Source of the DNA: Nelumbo lutea | Lineage: Eukaryota; Streptophyta; Magnoliopsida; Proteales; Nelumbonaceae | Assembly (NCBI GenBank): GCA_022828595.1 | Contig: JAKGHH010000005.1 | Span: forward strand, 57,717,655-57,781,654 | DNA: 64,000 nt | Direction of reading: 5' to 3' | Part shown: positions 1 through 11,145 of the stretch, in pieces | Numbering within the stretch: the first letter of the stretch is position 1 | How the letters are laid out: every line of letters starts with the position of its first letter | Made by a program: the position numbers and the translations under genes | Notes under the pieces: model-generated | What the model saw: only the letters and a program-made list of their open reading frames with translations | Databases searched by the model: none | What the model was told of the DNA's origin: nothing

Positions 1-1081
1 AATGGTTCGATTTACATAATTGTGGACCATTGGAAAGAAAAATGGGCACCGGTGGCGGTGGGTAGTAGAAAGGGCCCCACCATGACAACAAAATAGTGGC
101 CTTTTGCAGATGGCCGGTTGATTGCTTGCTCAAGCAGTTTTACTAGTGAAGCGCGGACAGCTCATACAATTGCAACCACAAAGCATCTTAGTCAATCGTC
201 GACAGCCCTATTCGTCATTACTCATTACCTTTTCCTCTCAAATCTGATATATCCTCTGTTTGTTAAAGGAAACGACCAGTCGAGCAGTCTCTCTTCTCTC
301 TCAAGCACAATAACAAGATCGGATCTTATTTGTTTCATGCGAGGTGTTTGAAGCAGTAAGTTCATCCCTCCTTTTCACTCTCAACATCATCAAAGGGTTT
401 TTCAAACAGTAATTTCATCCATTTTTTTCACTCTCGACATTTTCAAACACTTTCTTTTATTCTATCTGCTTTTCTATCTCATTGTTTATTGGATCACTCG
501 TCACTGTATAACAGATCGGGAAGTCAAGCATTAAAGTTTTATTTCTATTTCTTCCTTCTTTATCATGTATTTAATCCTCTCTCTCTACATTTCCATTGAA
601 TTATTAGTGAGTAATATTGGGTTTGGGGCGGGGATCATATTCCTTCTCCTTGACCCCGATTTTAAAATAAATTCCCGTCTTCGACCCTCATCCCTGTCAG
701 GGATAAAAGTTATCTTCCATCTCTCATCCTTAACAGAGATGGGTTTCTTGCAAGAACTCATATCCTCAATTTTTTTAATTAATAATATTTTTTGAAAAAT
801 AAATTTATTTAAAGTAAAGAAAACATTTAAAATATATTTTGAAAAAATATAAATAACATCATATATAATAATATATATTTAATATAAATAATATTTTTTA
901 TATATATAATCGGGGTCAAGGCTGAGGTGGGGACTTCATTCCCCATTCCCGATCCAGACCCTGGTTAGGGGGATCCCTACTAATCCCCATCCCTAACCCC
1001 ATCAGGTTAGGGAAGTCGAGTATTTGGCAGGGATGGGAAAAATTGTCATCCTTAACTATGTCATCATATTGATAATTCTTA
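1..1081. other. gene-free AT-rich flank
   Basis: No coding region is supported here; open frames are short and of skewed composition. Positions about 617-1055 hold GGGG/CCCC-rich stretches around an AT-rich core, of the kind seen in degenerate inverted-repeat elements, but clear ends and a target duplication could not be placed. Confidence 0.5.
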
Positions 1082-1476
1082 GGGGCGTTCTTTTTTTAGA
1101 TTTTGAGAGGGAGAAAAGTTGGTCAATGGGATTTTGGTTCCCATTGACCAAGAATCTCATGTTCTTTTTTCAAATTTATGTGGGGACTATGGAAAGTTTA
1201 TTTTCTTGGGTATCGCTTACCTGGATAAATTATACCCATCTCCTAGGTGGGTAAATAACTTTCTCACCTAAGAGGAAAGTTTCCAACGCTTGAATGGGAC
1301 AAAAATGCTCTTTTTAATAATGGTTTTTTATGACTAAAATAGTCATTGCCTTATTTACATGAGAAATAAAAGAACATGGGTAAATACACTTACCCGGGTA
1401 AGTGTTTCCCAGGAAAAACTTACCCAGATAACTACATTTACCCAGATAAGTAACTTACCGAAAAGCAAACAGGGTC
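1082..1476. mobile_element. possible Tourist-like MITE, 395 bp
   Basis: The segment starts GGGGCGTTCTTTT and ends AAAAGCAAACAGGGTC, imperfect inverted termini, and is bordered on both sides by TTA (1079-1081 and 1477-1479). A TTA/TAA 3-bp duplication is the hallmark of PIF/Harbinger (Tourist) elements. The interior has no coding capacity. The termini match only in part, so the call is tentative. Confidence 0.4.
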
Positions 1477-1831
1477 TTAATGTTATATTAACATAATTTA
1501 ATAATTAATATATATTATCATATTAAACTCAAGAATATACATACTATATACACATCTACTATAAGTACAACTTGACATTTAATGGTATACAAATTCCATT
1601 GTTTTATCATAAAAAATTATTTAAATTGTTATTATTAAATTTGAAGGTTAAATATTTTATGATTATGATTTATAATCAATCATATATATCAATAAGAAAA
1701 ACATTATTATGAACCAATCAAGCTTAGAGATTATATGGGTTTAAAATGTGGAATGTTTATGATAGTTTATTATCCAAGGTCAAAGCTTTGAAAGGGAAAA
1801 AATAAAAAATAGTATATCATTATTTTTTTGA

Positions 1832-1939
1832 GGCTATGTTTGATTTGAAGAAAAAAGTAGGAAAAGAAAGTGAAAGGTAGAAAAACCTATACAAATTTGT
1901 AAAGGTTTTCCTACTTTTTCCTTCAAACCAAATACAGCC
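1832..1939. mobile_element. small foldback MITE, family A, copy 1
   Basis: Inverted termini of about 34 bp: the left end begins GGCTATGTTTGATTTGAAG and the right end reads back as GGCTGTATTTGGTTTGAAG. A relative lies at 17226-17344. The flanks are TGA and TTA, consistent with a decayed TNA duplication of a Tourist-like element. The 108-bp unit has no coding capacity. Confidence 0.6.
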
Positions 1940-2422
1940 TTAAAAGAATAGGTTTTATGAGTAAACTCTCGAAACAACCTTAGAACTGCACGGGTAAAAC
2001 CAAAACAGATATTAACAGGGAGTGGAATCGAACCAACCCGATTCATGTTCACCCCTAATAGGATTGGCAAGTCAGGGTTGAGCAGTTGAACCATCAAGGT
2101 TGATCCACTAAAAAAGAAAAACTTTTAGAAGATACGAAGGATCGATCATAGCTCATATTTGAGACCCACAACCATGGTAATTTCTATTTAGTAAATGTTT
2201 TGACCATATTAGCCATCAAAAGTCCTTTTTAGAACGGAAAAAGTTTGGCCGTTTAGGCATGACACATTACCATGGTGGGGTAAAAGAGTAATTGTCCTCA
2301 ATAGTTTGTTGAGATGCAAGCTGTACCAAGAGAAACCGTTCAAAATGGCCAATCCCAAAGGGTTTTGACCAAGACTGAATCCGATCTCCATGTAGGGCAT
2401 GTGTGGCCAGTCCCAAAGGCAT

Positions 2423-2595
2423 CTGTGAGAGTTCAGATCTGCGCCACAGTGTCGCACAGCACATCCCGCCATGTAATTGGAACATCTCCCATGATGACAT
2501 CGTCAAGACTGGTACTATTATCGGGAGATGTTTCCAATTCATAGTGGAGATGTGCCGTGGGATGTTGTGGGGCACAGATGTGAACTTCTCTGTGA
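2423..2595. repeat. long imperfect inverted repeat (hairpin)
   Basis: Two arms of about 70 nt (2423-2491 and 2523-2595) fold back on each other around a loop of about 30 nt. The innermost stems AACATCTCCC and GGGAGATGTT pair perfectly. Further out, pairing is about 75-80% by eye with small bulges. It could be the remnant of a foldback element or a young hairpin-RNA locus; sequence alone does not decide. Confidence 0.55.
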
Positions 2596-2619
2596 GGAGT
2601 GCATTTGAATTTGAGCTAA

Positions 2620-2882
2620 GGCTCTGTTTGGTTGCAGTGTAAGTTTATTTATACTAGTATAAATGCATGGAAGTGCAAATATAAAGAATGCAATTCTTCT
2701 TTAATTTTGTTTATGATTTTACTTTATTTTGCTTATGTCTTAATTTATTTTATTTGTACAGCAATCAAATCAAATAAGCTAAAATTTAAAGTAAAAATAG
2801 ATCGAATTTACACTCAAATCATTTTCACTGTCATGGTTTTGCCTCAGTGTAAATTTATTTGTATTGCAACCAAACACAGACC
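2620..2882. mobile_element. MITE-like element with TTTGGTTGCA termini
   Basis: The left end GGCTCTGTTTGGTTGCA and the right end, which reads back as GGTCTGTGTTTGGTTGCA, are imperfect inverted repeats of about 18 bp, continuing into further inverted similarity (GTGTAA and ATTTAC motifs). TAA precedes the left end; the right-hand duplication is not clean. The interior is AT-rich and non-coding. Confidence 0.5.
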
Positions 2883-3260
2883 AACAACGAATTCAGCCGT
2901 TTTTAATTTTTTTTGGATAAGAAATGCCCTCAGAGAAATTAACTATTAAATAATATTATAAATCCTTTAAATATATCAAAAATTAATTATTTAATGGATA
3001 GTTACTTATATATACCATGTACAATTGAGAAATTACTCCTATATACCCTAAATTTTCATAAACTACTTATGCATGTCTAGGTGATTGGCTCCACAACATA
3101 TATAGGACCACCGGTTAGTGCACCATTTAGTGCTGTTACTGCAAATGCTTTTATAATACTAATATTGCAAAACCAAAACCTAGAAAAAAATTTCTATGCT
3201 AAAGAGACAGATGATAGTAAAAGACTAGAACCTATAAGTGGCCTCTTAAATCATCTCTAA

Positions 3261-3379
3261 GGCTCAATTTGGAAAGAGTATAAATGCAAATATGTAGAAT
3301 GCAAATACATATAAAATAATACAAAATATAAGGTTTTGCAGTCTACATATTTGCATTTGTACTCATTCCAAACTGAGTC
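3261..3379. mobile_element. Tourist-like MITE, family B, copy 1
   Basis: A 119-bp element with inverted termini of about 37 bp: left GGCTCAATTTGGAAAGAG, right end reading back as GACTCAGTTTGGAATGAG. It is preceded by TAA and followed by TAT, a decayed 3-bp duplication. A second copy at 4168-4289 shares the termini and the core motif AAAATAATACAAAAT. Confidence 0.7.
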
Positions 3380-3805
3380 TATGGCTGCATTTGGAAATGA
3401 TGCAAATAAGTGTGAACGCAAATATGTAGTGTAAAACAGTTTATATAAATTGTAAAATTTGGTTAGTTTTGCACTAACAAATTTACCTTCTTACCAAATA
3501 GACTTTTAGATGTAATCGATGCAAATACAAATTCTAATAAAACATGTCTTTTTTTTTCATCAAAAATCCACTTGAATGCAAATATACTTCTTTTTTAATG
3601 TACTTTTACATCTTATTCTCAATATAAATATATGTATTTTCTGTCATTTATCAATGCATAAATGTAATGTTATCAAATACAAACAAAAGTGAACCAGAAT
3701 GCAAATTTACCCTCAACGAGTTTCAAAGGCAGCCAAATGAAGTCAAGGAAAATTAAAAACACAGACGTTCCTAGATTTATCGCTACTCTTGGCCAAGCAA
3801 AGACG

Positions 3806-3829
3806 AAAAAAAAAAAAAAAAAAAAAAAA
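3806..3829. repeat. poly(A) tract, 24 bp
   Basis: An uninterrupted run of A. It may be the tail of an old retroposed sequence, but no recognisable LINE, SINE or processed gene lies directly upstream. Confidence 0.9.
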
Positions 3830-4167
3830 GACAGAGGCACGCCTGTGTGTGGGTTAGAAGCTCCGGACTAACTCAGAGGAAGGCTGGTAGTATATAAGGA
3901 TATTCCGGCTCTCCCCCACAGTGAGGGTGGCTCAGTTCGTCTCATCACGGGAATCAAGAATGTGGTGCAACTCATACCTGAAGCACACGGTGCAACTCAT
4001 TTCTTTGGCGTCACATCCAACAAATAAAAAGCAAAAATAATAGGGAAGCCTGAACAAAGTTAAAGCTGAATAGCTGAAGAGTGGAGGAGGAGGAGAACTG
4101 GAGAAGAATGAGTGGCCTTTTTGCCCAAGGACCATAGGGTAAATAGAATTGTCACATTGGTTTTTAA

Positions 4168-4289
4168 GGATCAGTTTTGGAAGGAGTATAAACACAAATA
4201 TATATTATGCAAACACATATAAAATAATACAAAATGCAAGGTTTTACATATTATATAAATAGGTATCTGTATTTCTTCTAAACTGAGCG
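4168..4289. mobile_element. Tourist-like MITE, family B, copy 2
   Basis: A 122-bp inverted-repeat element similar to 3261-3379, flanked by an exact TAA duplication (4165-4167 and 4290-4292). Intact TAA duplications support the PIF/Harbinger-derived Tourist class. No coding capacity. Confidence 0.75.
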
Positions 4290-5060
4290 TAAGAGAATGA
4301 AGGTGGCAGTGACAGATCCCGCCATAAAGCACCTTGAACCTCGCGTCCTCATCTCCGATTTCCTTGTCAGCAAGGAACGAATTGTTAGTGTCAATCAGCC
4401 CATCCATGGTCCCATTGTGATAATACGAGCAAAACCCTAAATTAAAGCAGAACTGAAAAAGCTTCAGCCCGTAACATCTCGATAGCAATAAAAAAAACTG
4501 AAGGCAACTTTGAATCATTCAGATTTCAGACTTGTTCAGCATTGTCATTTTATCTATTTTGGTTCATAAATAACTATATTTTCAAACCCAAATTATCTAA
4601 CTTTTAGATAGAAGCCACTATGTTTTATATTTTTAAGAAAATGGCATATTTTGAAAATTTAATGTACAGCTAAGGATATTTTTATCTTTTACATTAGACT
4701 TAACCTTTAAAAATTTAACAAGATATACGTAAATAAGTTTTGAAAGTTCAGGGACATTTAAGTAATTTCTTAAATATATAAAGTAAATATAAATAATTAG
4801 CCCTTATTTAATTTCTTTATAAAGGGGTAAAATCTAGGATGCCAAATAAAAAAAACATGATACTAGCATAGCATAGCTTTGCCCAATCAAGCCCCTTGAC
4901 TTTTGATGAATACTACCTAATTTTATGATAATGTTGATTGGTTATAAGATTTTCCCGTATCATGTCATTTTGGTATCACAATCAACCCCTATTATAAATC
5001 ATTTTAACTGATTATTATTTTCTTAGTTTAATATTAATCCTATATATTTTACTACAGCAC
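4290..5060. other. mostly non-coding; short unexplained open frames at 4299-4440
   Basis: From 4299 to 4442 both strands are open and less AT-rich than the surroundings. The + strand has a 47-codon frame from ATG 4299; the - strand frame holds MDGLIDTNNSFLADKEIG. A telo-box-like AAAACCCTAA lies at 4433-4442, a motif common in plant promoters and 5' leaders. I recognise neither product. From 4530 to 5060 the sequence is AT-rich with no feature. Confidence 0.35.
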
Positions 5061-5111
5061 TACAGGAAGCTGAGTGTTGAGCGCATAATGAAAAGTGGGC
5101 CTTCAAGTGAG

Positions 5112-5217
5112 CGTACTGTACAGAAGATACAAACCTCAAAAATGACAAATTTTGGAAGATTGGAGTATGGGGAATAGGAGGGGTGGGCAAAACGACGGTA
5201 GTGAAGATGTTGAATAA
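5112..5217 (+). pseudogene. NB-LRR pseudogene, P-loop segment before Copia-1
   Basis: The frame from about 5112 reads towards KIGVWGIGGVGKTTVVKML (5156-5212), a textbook P-loop (kinase 1, GxGGVGKTT) of a plant CC-NB-LRR (CNL) immune receptor. In such receptors this site binds the nucleotide phosphates in the cytosolic NB-ARC switch. Resistance-gene-like residues just upstream (5088-5128) lie in a different frame, so a frameshift is present there. No coiled-coil domain is visible further upstream. The frame is interrupted after codon TTG-AAT-AA by Copia-1 and resumes in the same phase at 10678. Confidence 0.8.
5213..5217 (+). repeat. target-site duplication of Copia-1, left copy
   Basis: AATAA, repeated exactly at 10673-10677. 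Five base pairs is the usual duplication for copia elements. Confidence 0.9.
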
Positions 5218-5485
5218 TGTTAAAGTGAGCCAAATAGGGGTAGTTTAGTCATCTTATGTGTGTTAAGTAGTTTGCTTATGTGACAATTTTATTAGAGTAC
5301 TCTGCCCCACACTTAAGTATGGGCAATTTAGTCTTTGTAAAGGATTATTAGACTCTAATAAAGATTAAGGGAGTCGACTGGATGGGTAGATCATCAGATT
5401 TCAACAGACCCTTATTTCCTTCTTCTTCTTCCTCTTCTTCTTCCTTCACTTCCTAGTTCGGGTTATTGTAGCAACATTTGAAACA
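5218..5485 (+). repeat. Copia-1 5' LTR, 268 bp
   Basis: Begins TGTTAAAG and ends GAAACA, next to the primer-binding site. Compared with the 3' LTR it has about 70 extra bases near its end (between ATTAGACTC and CTTCTTCTTC). About ten base differences exist over the roughly 198 shared positions, counted by eye. Confidence 0.92.
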
Positions 5486-5498
5486 TGGTATCAGAGCC
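5486..5498 (+). promoter_or_regulatory. Copia-1 primer-binding site
   Basis: TGGTATCAGAGCC, complementary to the 3' end of plant initiator tRNA-Met, the standard primer of copia elements. It follows the LTR with no gap. Confidence 0.9.
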
Positions 5499-6238
5499 AT
5501 GTTCCTGACCTACTTCAGTTGGTAAAGCACCTCAGCAGTGTTCATGGCTCTCATTCCCTGCATTTTTGGTTAGTCAATGGAGAAAACTAGTTCGCCCTAT
5601 GTCTGAAATCTCACAGCTTGTCTCTCTCTGCTGCGCATATTCCTCTTCATCAAGAAAAGTGACTTCAACAGTGAATAGTTGGTTAAGACTCTCAAAGGAA
5701 GGTTGGTTATCTCTTCTTCTTGTGTTGCTGGTATTTCTGGGTAGAAACCCTTCAAGAGGCCGTTTAAAACCTAGAGAACTAGGTTCACTGTTGCCCTAGA
5801 ACGGGTTGTGTGTACAGTAGTCGAATGGTGTAGGGGCTACTATAAGTTGTTTAGTGGTGTTAGGGCTGCTGTAAGTGACTGAGTGGTGTAAGGTGTAATG
5901 CTGTGACCTAGCCGAACTTTTGTGGCTGTGTTGTGCCCTCTTAAAAGTGTTAAACTAGTATGAACTGAGTATAACATGTTTGACTATGTTGTGGTGGTTG
6001 TGTGGCACAATCCTTATTGAGTGGTTGTAAGTGGGCTTACATGTGATTACTGAAGTGTTAAATTGATTCTTATGTGGTTCGTAGTGTTGTGAAATCAACA
6101 GTAGTGTGAGTAAGAACAAGGTGTGTGTATCCACTGTTGTGTTTAGGGGTTGCTATAAGTGCTGGAACATCGATTTCTAGATAACAACAGTCAGCTTGTT
6201 GCTGAGAATTCAGGTTAGAGGCAACTGTGAAAGGTACC

Positions 6239-7186
6239 ATGGCAACAATAGGAGATGGGTGTAATGATCAGAAACCTAGTGTGGTGGTTTCCCCTGACTA
6301 CCTAGGTGTATAGATGACATTAATTCAACTGAATGGGGAGAACTATGTTCCATGGGCTAAATCTGTGAAAGTTTTCCTCAAGACAAAGAGAAAAGTTAAG
6401 CACATAAAAGATGAGAAACCATCGGCTGACTCCCCAGGGTTTGATGATTGGGGACAAGAAGATGCTCAAATCATGACTTGGCTATGGAACAGTATGGAAC
6501 CAAAAATTAGTGCCAACATCATGTTTCTTGATACGGCTAAGGACATATGGGAACATGCTAAGAAGTTGTATTCTAGACAAGATAATACAACGAGAGTATA
6601 TCAACTTTATCCGGAGTACTTTGATTTGCAACAAGGAAACAAAACACTAGAAGATTATCATGCCAACATGAAGAATATAAGGAATGAACTCAATGTCTAT
6701 CATCCCCTCACTCCATATATTAAAGTTCAGCAATAGCAAAGGGAACAAATAGATGTTATAAGATTTTTGGTTGGGCTGAAACCGGAGTATGAACCAGTTA
6801 GAGCCCAAATATTAGGGAGCTCCACCCTTCCTACACTTGAGGAAGTATTCTCACAGCTTCGCAGAATCTCTTTGGAACAAACAGAGAATTTCACACAGTT
6901 TGATAGATCAACACTTGTGACAACTAGAGGAGGTGGACACAGTACAAGAGGGGGAGGACATGCCTCTCGGGGTGGCCGTGGCAGTTCCATGATTGGTCGT
7001 GGTGGTCATGACTTAGGGGGAGGCTGTGGCAGAGGGAAGAATAACTCTGCAAGGAAGTGTACTCATTGTGGTAGGGAAAGACACATAGTGAATTTCTGTT
7101 ATAACCTACATGACCCTCCCTCCAAATGGGCTAATCATGTTGTAGCAAGTGAAGTTGACATCAGTGACAATAAACAAGCAGACTGA
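6239..7186 (+). pseudogene. Copia-1 gag
   Basis: Capsid-like Gag polyprotein that would package the element's RNA. From ATG 6239 one frame runs to 7186, broken by TAG at 6311 and 6734. It shows the usual copia start LNGENYVPWAKSVKVFL, a YHANMKNIRNEL stretch, the LVGLKPEYEPVRAQIL motif, a glycine-rich linker (about 6930-7040) and an intact CCHC zinc knuckle CTHCGRERHIVNFCY (7057-7101). The frame stays the same across both stops, so these are point nonsense changes. Confidence 0.88.
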
Positions 7187-8523
7187 ACTCCTTCCACATC
7201 TACATCTACTTCTGGGAGGGAGATGGTGAGTGTATCGCGTGATGAGTATGAATGGTTCCTTTAAATTACTTCACAGCATACCACTGCCACACTTGCCCAC
7301 TTAGGTATTGCTTGCATGTTATCTAAAACCTCTCCCTGGATTATTGACTCTGGAGCCTTAGATCATATGACCGGGTCTCTAGGTGTGTTTTCTTCTCTTT
7401 CTGAAACCTCCACATCACAAACTGTTACTCTTGCCAATGGGTCATCATCTCCCATCTGTGGTGTTGGTAATGTTGACATGGCTTTTGTGCCCTTATCATC
7501 TGTTTTATATGTACCTAAATTTTCATTCAATCTTATGTCTGTTAGTAAAATAACCAAAGCTCTTAACTCTTCTGATACCTTCTTTTCTTCCACTTGTGTT
7601 TTTCAGGATCTCAAGACGGGGAAGAAAATTGGTGAGGGGCATGAAGTTGGTGGATTGTATTATCTTGACGGTGGTGGATCTTCAATTGCTCTTCAGACTT
7701 TACTTACTCCTCTACAATGGCATTACTGACTGGGATGTCCATCTCCCAAGGCTTTCAAGATATTGGTTTCGTCATTGATTCATTTGTCAGTTTTGTAATG
7801 TGAGTCATGTCAGTTTGGGAAACATCGTCATGTGTCCTTCAGTCCAAGAGTTGAGAGTCGTATGTTGAGTCATTTTTCTTTGGTTCATTCAGATGTTTGG
7901 GGTTCAATCAAAATAGTCTTATAATGGGTACAAGTATTTTGTCTCCTTTATTGATGATTGTTCAAGAATGACATGGATTTACTTAATGAAAGAAATAAGT
8001 GAATTATTTTCCATTTTTCAAAAATTCCATGCTGAAATGCGCACACAATTTGATGTTCCAATCAAAATTCTTCGTTCAGATAATGGTCGTGAATACTTTC
8101 TTACTTCATTTCAATAGTATTTAGAACAACATGGCATTATTCATCAGACCTCATGTGCATTCACCCATCAACAAAATGGGGTAGCTGAATGGAAGAACCG
8201 CCAGCTCCTTGAAACTGCTCATGTCTATTCTTCACCACATGACTGTTCCTAAACGGTTTTGGAGTGATATTGTACTCACTGCATGTTTTTTCATTAATTG
8301 GATGCCCTCATTCATTCTTCATGGTCGGTCCCCCTTCTCTATCTTGTTTCCCACTTTATCTTCATTTCCATTAACTCCTCGTGTCTTTGGTTGTGTGCGC
8401 TTTGTCTACAATCTAAGTCTTGAAATAGACAAGCTAGATGCATGCTCAATTAAATGTGTCTTTCTTGGCTACTCTCGGACTCAAAAAGGGTACAAATGTT
8501 ATAATCCCATTACCCGAAAATGA
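7187..8523 (+). pseudogene. Copia-1 protease and integrase region
   Basis: Continues in the gag frame. The aspartic protease site WIIDSGALDHMTG has its catalytic Asp codon at 7346. A GAG-pre-integrase zinc region follows, with a TGA at 7727 where Arg is expected. The integrase then shows its three acidic positions: D in SDVWG (7892), D in RSDNG (8079) and E in NGVAEWKN (8187). Stops at 7262, 7727 and about 8116 and frameshifts near 7920 and 8210 break the region. Confidence 0.85.
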
Positions 8524-8568
8524 TATGGCTGCTCTGATGTCACCTTTTTTGAGTTTGTACCCTTCTTC

Positions 8569-10467
8569 TTGAGTTTTGAAGCTCCCTTATCTCCACCCTT
8601 ACTTCCTATTCCTCTTCCTGTCAGTGATCCTATTCCAAATGCTGTTGTTGGAGCTGACTCATCACCTCATCCAATGCCGATCACCACCGAACGACCACCA
8701 ATCCGACAAGTGTATACACGTCGAACGACATCGGCCCCTCCTCTAGCTTCTACCTCATCTACGGATCCTCTCATGGCTCATATTGTTGAACCTTCAGACC
8801 TTGACCTACCTATTGCCTTACGGAAAAGTAAACGCAGTTCTACCCTCCATCCCATTTCTAATTTTGTTTCTTTATCTCGTCTTTCTATCTCACATCGCCA
8901 CTTTGTTTCACTTTTGTCCTCTATTTTCATACCTAACAATGTTCAGGAAGTTCTTAGTTCACCTGAGTAGCGGTAGGCAATGGAGGAAGAACTTTCTGCT
9001 CTTCAACATACTCAAACGTGGGAACTTACTACTTTCCCACCTGGTAAGCATGCTATGGGCTGTAAATGGGTGTATACTGTGAAACACTTGCCAGATGGTA
9101 GTGTAGAGCGTTTGAAGGCCAGACTTGTTGCTAAAAGTTACTCACAGTTGTATGGAGTGGACTACATGGAGACATTCTCTCTGGTGGCTAAGATTGGTTT
9201 TGTTCGTGTATTAATTTTCCTGGTAGTTATGTATGGTTGGCCTCTATTTCAGCTTGACATAAAAAATGCCTTCCTCCATGATGATCTGGTGGAGGAGGTA
9301 TATATGGAGCAACCACCTGGATTTGTTGCTCAAGGAGAGGATGGTAAGGTGTGCAGACTGAAGAAGGAAATTTATGGGTTGAAGCAATCACCACATGCTT
9401 GGTTCGAGAAGTTCAGCACAGTGGTGAAGAGTTTTGGAATGAAGCAATGCCAGGTTGATCACTCTATGTTCAGCTATGACTCAGAAGCTAGGAGGATCTT
9501 ACTGGGGGTATATGTGGATGATATTGTCATCACTGGCAGTGATAAATTGGGGATTGACAAACTAAAGGTATTTTTGCAAAATCATTTTCAAACAAAAGAC
9601 TTTGGAACCTTAAAATATTTATTGGAAATAGAAGTTCCTAGGTCAAAACAAGGAGTAAATCTGTGCCAAAGGAAATATGTTCTTGATCTATTAGAAGAAA
9701 CGGGATTGTTACGTGCAAAACCGGATGAGAACCCTATGGAAACAAATGTTAAGTTGAGTAGTGATACAGGAGAAGTATTTGAAGATCCTGAAAGATATAG
9801 ACGACTAGTGGGAAAGCTGAACTATCTGACTATTACGAGACCTGACATCTCCTTTGCGGTCAGTGTGGTGAACCAATTCATGTAGAACCCTCGTATACCT
9901 CACTGGGATGCAGTTCTTAAAATTGTAAGGTATTTGAAAGGAGCTCCAAGCCATGGGCTATTGTATAAACCAGGAGGAAAACTTGAAGTAGTTGGGTATA
10001 TAGATGCAGACTGGGCAGGCTCAGTGAATGGCATAAGATCTACTACAGGATATTGCACATTTCTTGGAGGAAATCTTGTGACATGGAAGAGTAAAAAGCA
10101 TACGGTTGTGGCTAGAAGCAGTGTTGAAGCCAAGTATAGGGCCATGGATCACACTACTTGTGAATTAGTGTGGATGAGGAATCTCCTAAAAGAAATTGGG
10201 TTTTACATGGATAAACCTATGAGATTGTACTGTGACAATTAAGCTGCACTCCATATCTCTTTCAACCCTGTCTTTCATGAGAGAACGAAGCACATAGAGG
10301 TTGATTGCCACTTTGTGAGGGAAAAGGTTCTTGCTGGAGAGATAAGTATAGAATATGTGGGCTCGAATGATCAGTGGGCAGATTTGTTTACAAAAGCTCT
10401 AAGCTCAGGGAAAGTGAACTACCTATGTAATAAGCTGGGATTATATGACATATATTCTCCAATTTGA
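8569..10467 (+). pseudogene. Copia-1 reverse transcriptase and RNase H
   Basis: One frame from 8569 to the TGA at 10465-10467, interrupted by TAG at 8968 and 9883 and TAA at 10240. Copia RT motifs in order: MGCKWVYTVK, RLKARLVAKSY, FQLDIKNAFLHDDL, VYMEQPPGF, LKKEIYGLKQSPHAWF, and the catalytic YVDD (9511-9522). The RNase H part has YIDADWAGS, STTGYCTFLGGN and RSSVEAKYRAM, ending with [16 protein letters not shown]. Most stops look like single-base changes in otherwise conserved positions. Confidence 0.88.
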
Positions 10468-10474
10468 GGGGGAG
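10466..10474 (+). promoter_or_regulatory. Copia-1 polypurine tract
   Basis: GAGGGGGAG immediately before the 3' LTR; primes plus-strand DNA synthesis in LTR elements. Confidence 0.85.
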
Positions 10475-10672
10475 TGTTAAAGTGAGCCGAATAGGGGTAG
10501 TTTAGTCATCTTATGTGTGTTAAGTAGTTTGCTTATGTGACAGTTTTATTAGAATAATCTACCCCACACTTAAGTATGGGCAATTTAGTATTTGTAAAAG
10601 ATTATTAGACTCATTAGATTCTTCTTCTTCCTTCACTTCCTGGTTCGGGTTACTGTAGCAGCATTTGAAACA
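10475..10672 (+). repeat. Copia-1 3' LTR, 198 bp, internally deleted
   Basis: Same ends as the 5' LTR (TGTTAAAG and GAAACA) but about 70 bp shorter. Followed by the second AATAA (10673-10677). Confidence 0.92.
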
Positions 10673-11145
10673 AATAATCTACCGGAAATTAGAAATATGT
10701 TTGAAATCGTTATTTGGGTAACTGTGTCCAAAGATGGGGATGTGAGAAAGATTCAAAATCAAATAGCTAAAAGTTTGGTTTTGGATATGAATCCTAAAAC
10801 CAATGAAGAACTTCGTTGCACAACTATGAGAAGGCAAATACTAGGAAAGTTGGAGAATAAGAAGTGGTGTTGTTACTCTTGGATGATTTTTGGGATAAAG
10901 TCAACTTAGAAGCTGTAGGGATCCCTACCCACAGCAGAAGAAATGGATCCAAGATTGTATTAACTACTCGATCCTTAAGAGTTTGTATTAAAATGGAAGT
11001 TGACAAAGAGATCAAGGTGGATCCAAGATTGTCTGAGGAAGAGGCATGGGATCTGTTTCAAGAAGTTGTTTCTGAAGGTTTAGATTACTCAGTGGAGATA
11101 CAAAGGAGAATCCATGAGTCCTTTCAGCACATGCATAACCTTTGA
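10673..11145 (+). pseudogene. NB-LRR pseudogene, kinase-2 to RNBS-C segment
   Basis: Continues the P-loop frame after Copia-1: LPEIRNMFEIVIWVTVSKDG (RNBS-A like, 10679-10738). Near 10860 a one-base shift moves the frame, after which kinase 2 (VVLLLLDDFWDKV, 10864 on), RNBS-B (GSKIVLTTRS) and RNBS-C (EEEAWDLFQEVV) follow. The sequence then passes within about 20 codons to FQHMHNL, the normal start of the LRR, so the GLPL, RNBS-D and MHD motifs are absent. A TGA at 11143 stands where CGA (Arg) is expected. These lesions make it non-functional even without Copia-1. Confidence 0.85.

Larger units (their letters stand above)
5218..10672 (+). mobile_element. Copia-1, LTR retrotransposon inside the NB-LRR gene
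   Basis: A 5.46-kb Ty1/copia element. It has LTRs starting TGTTAAAGTGAGCC and ending CATTTGAAACA, a primer-binding site TGGTATCAGAGCC directly after the 5' LTR, the domain order Gag, protease, integrase, reverse transcriptase, RNase H, and a purine tract GAGGGGGAG before the 3' LTR. It is flanked by AATAA on both sides. Coding regions carry several stops and frameshifts, so it cannot move on its own. It lies in the same orientation as the host gene and separates the P-loop from kinase 2. Confidence 0.95.

Noticed and set aside
118..351. 77-codon open frame on the + strand
   Set aside because: Ser/Thr-rich translation without known motifs, no codon-like composition, surrounded by AT-rich sequence; chance is the simplest reading.
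5088..5217. ATG at 5088 as the start of the resistance gene
   Set aside because: The frame from this ATG does not run into the P-loop frame; an indel separates them and the coiled-coil part is missing, so no start codon is assigned.
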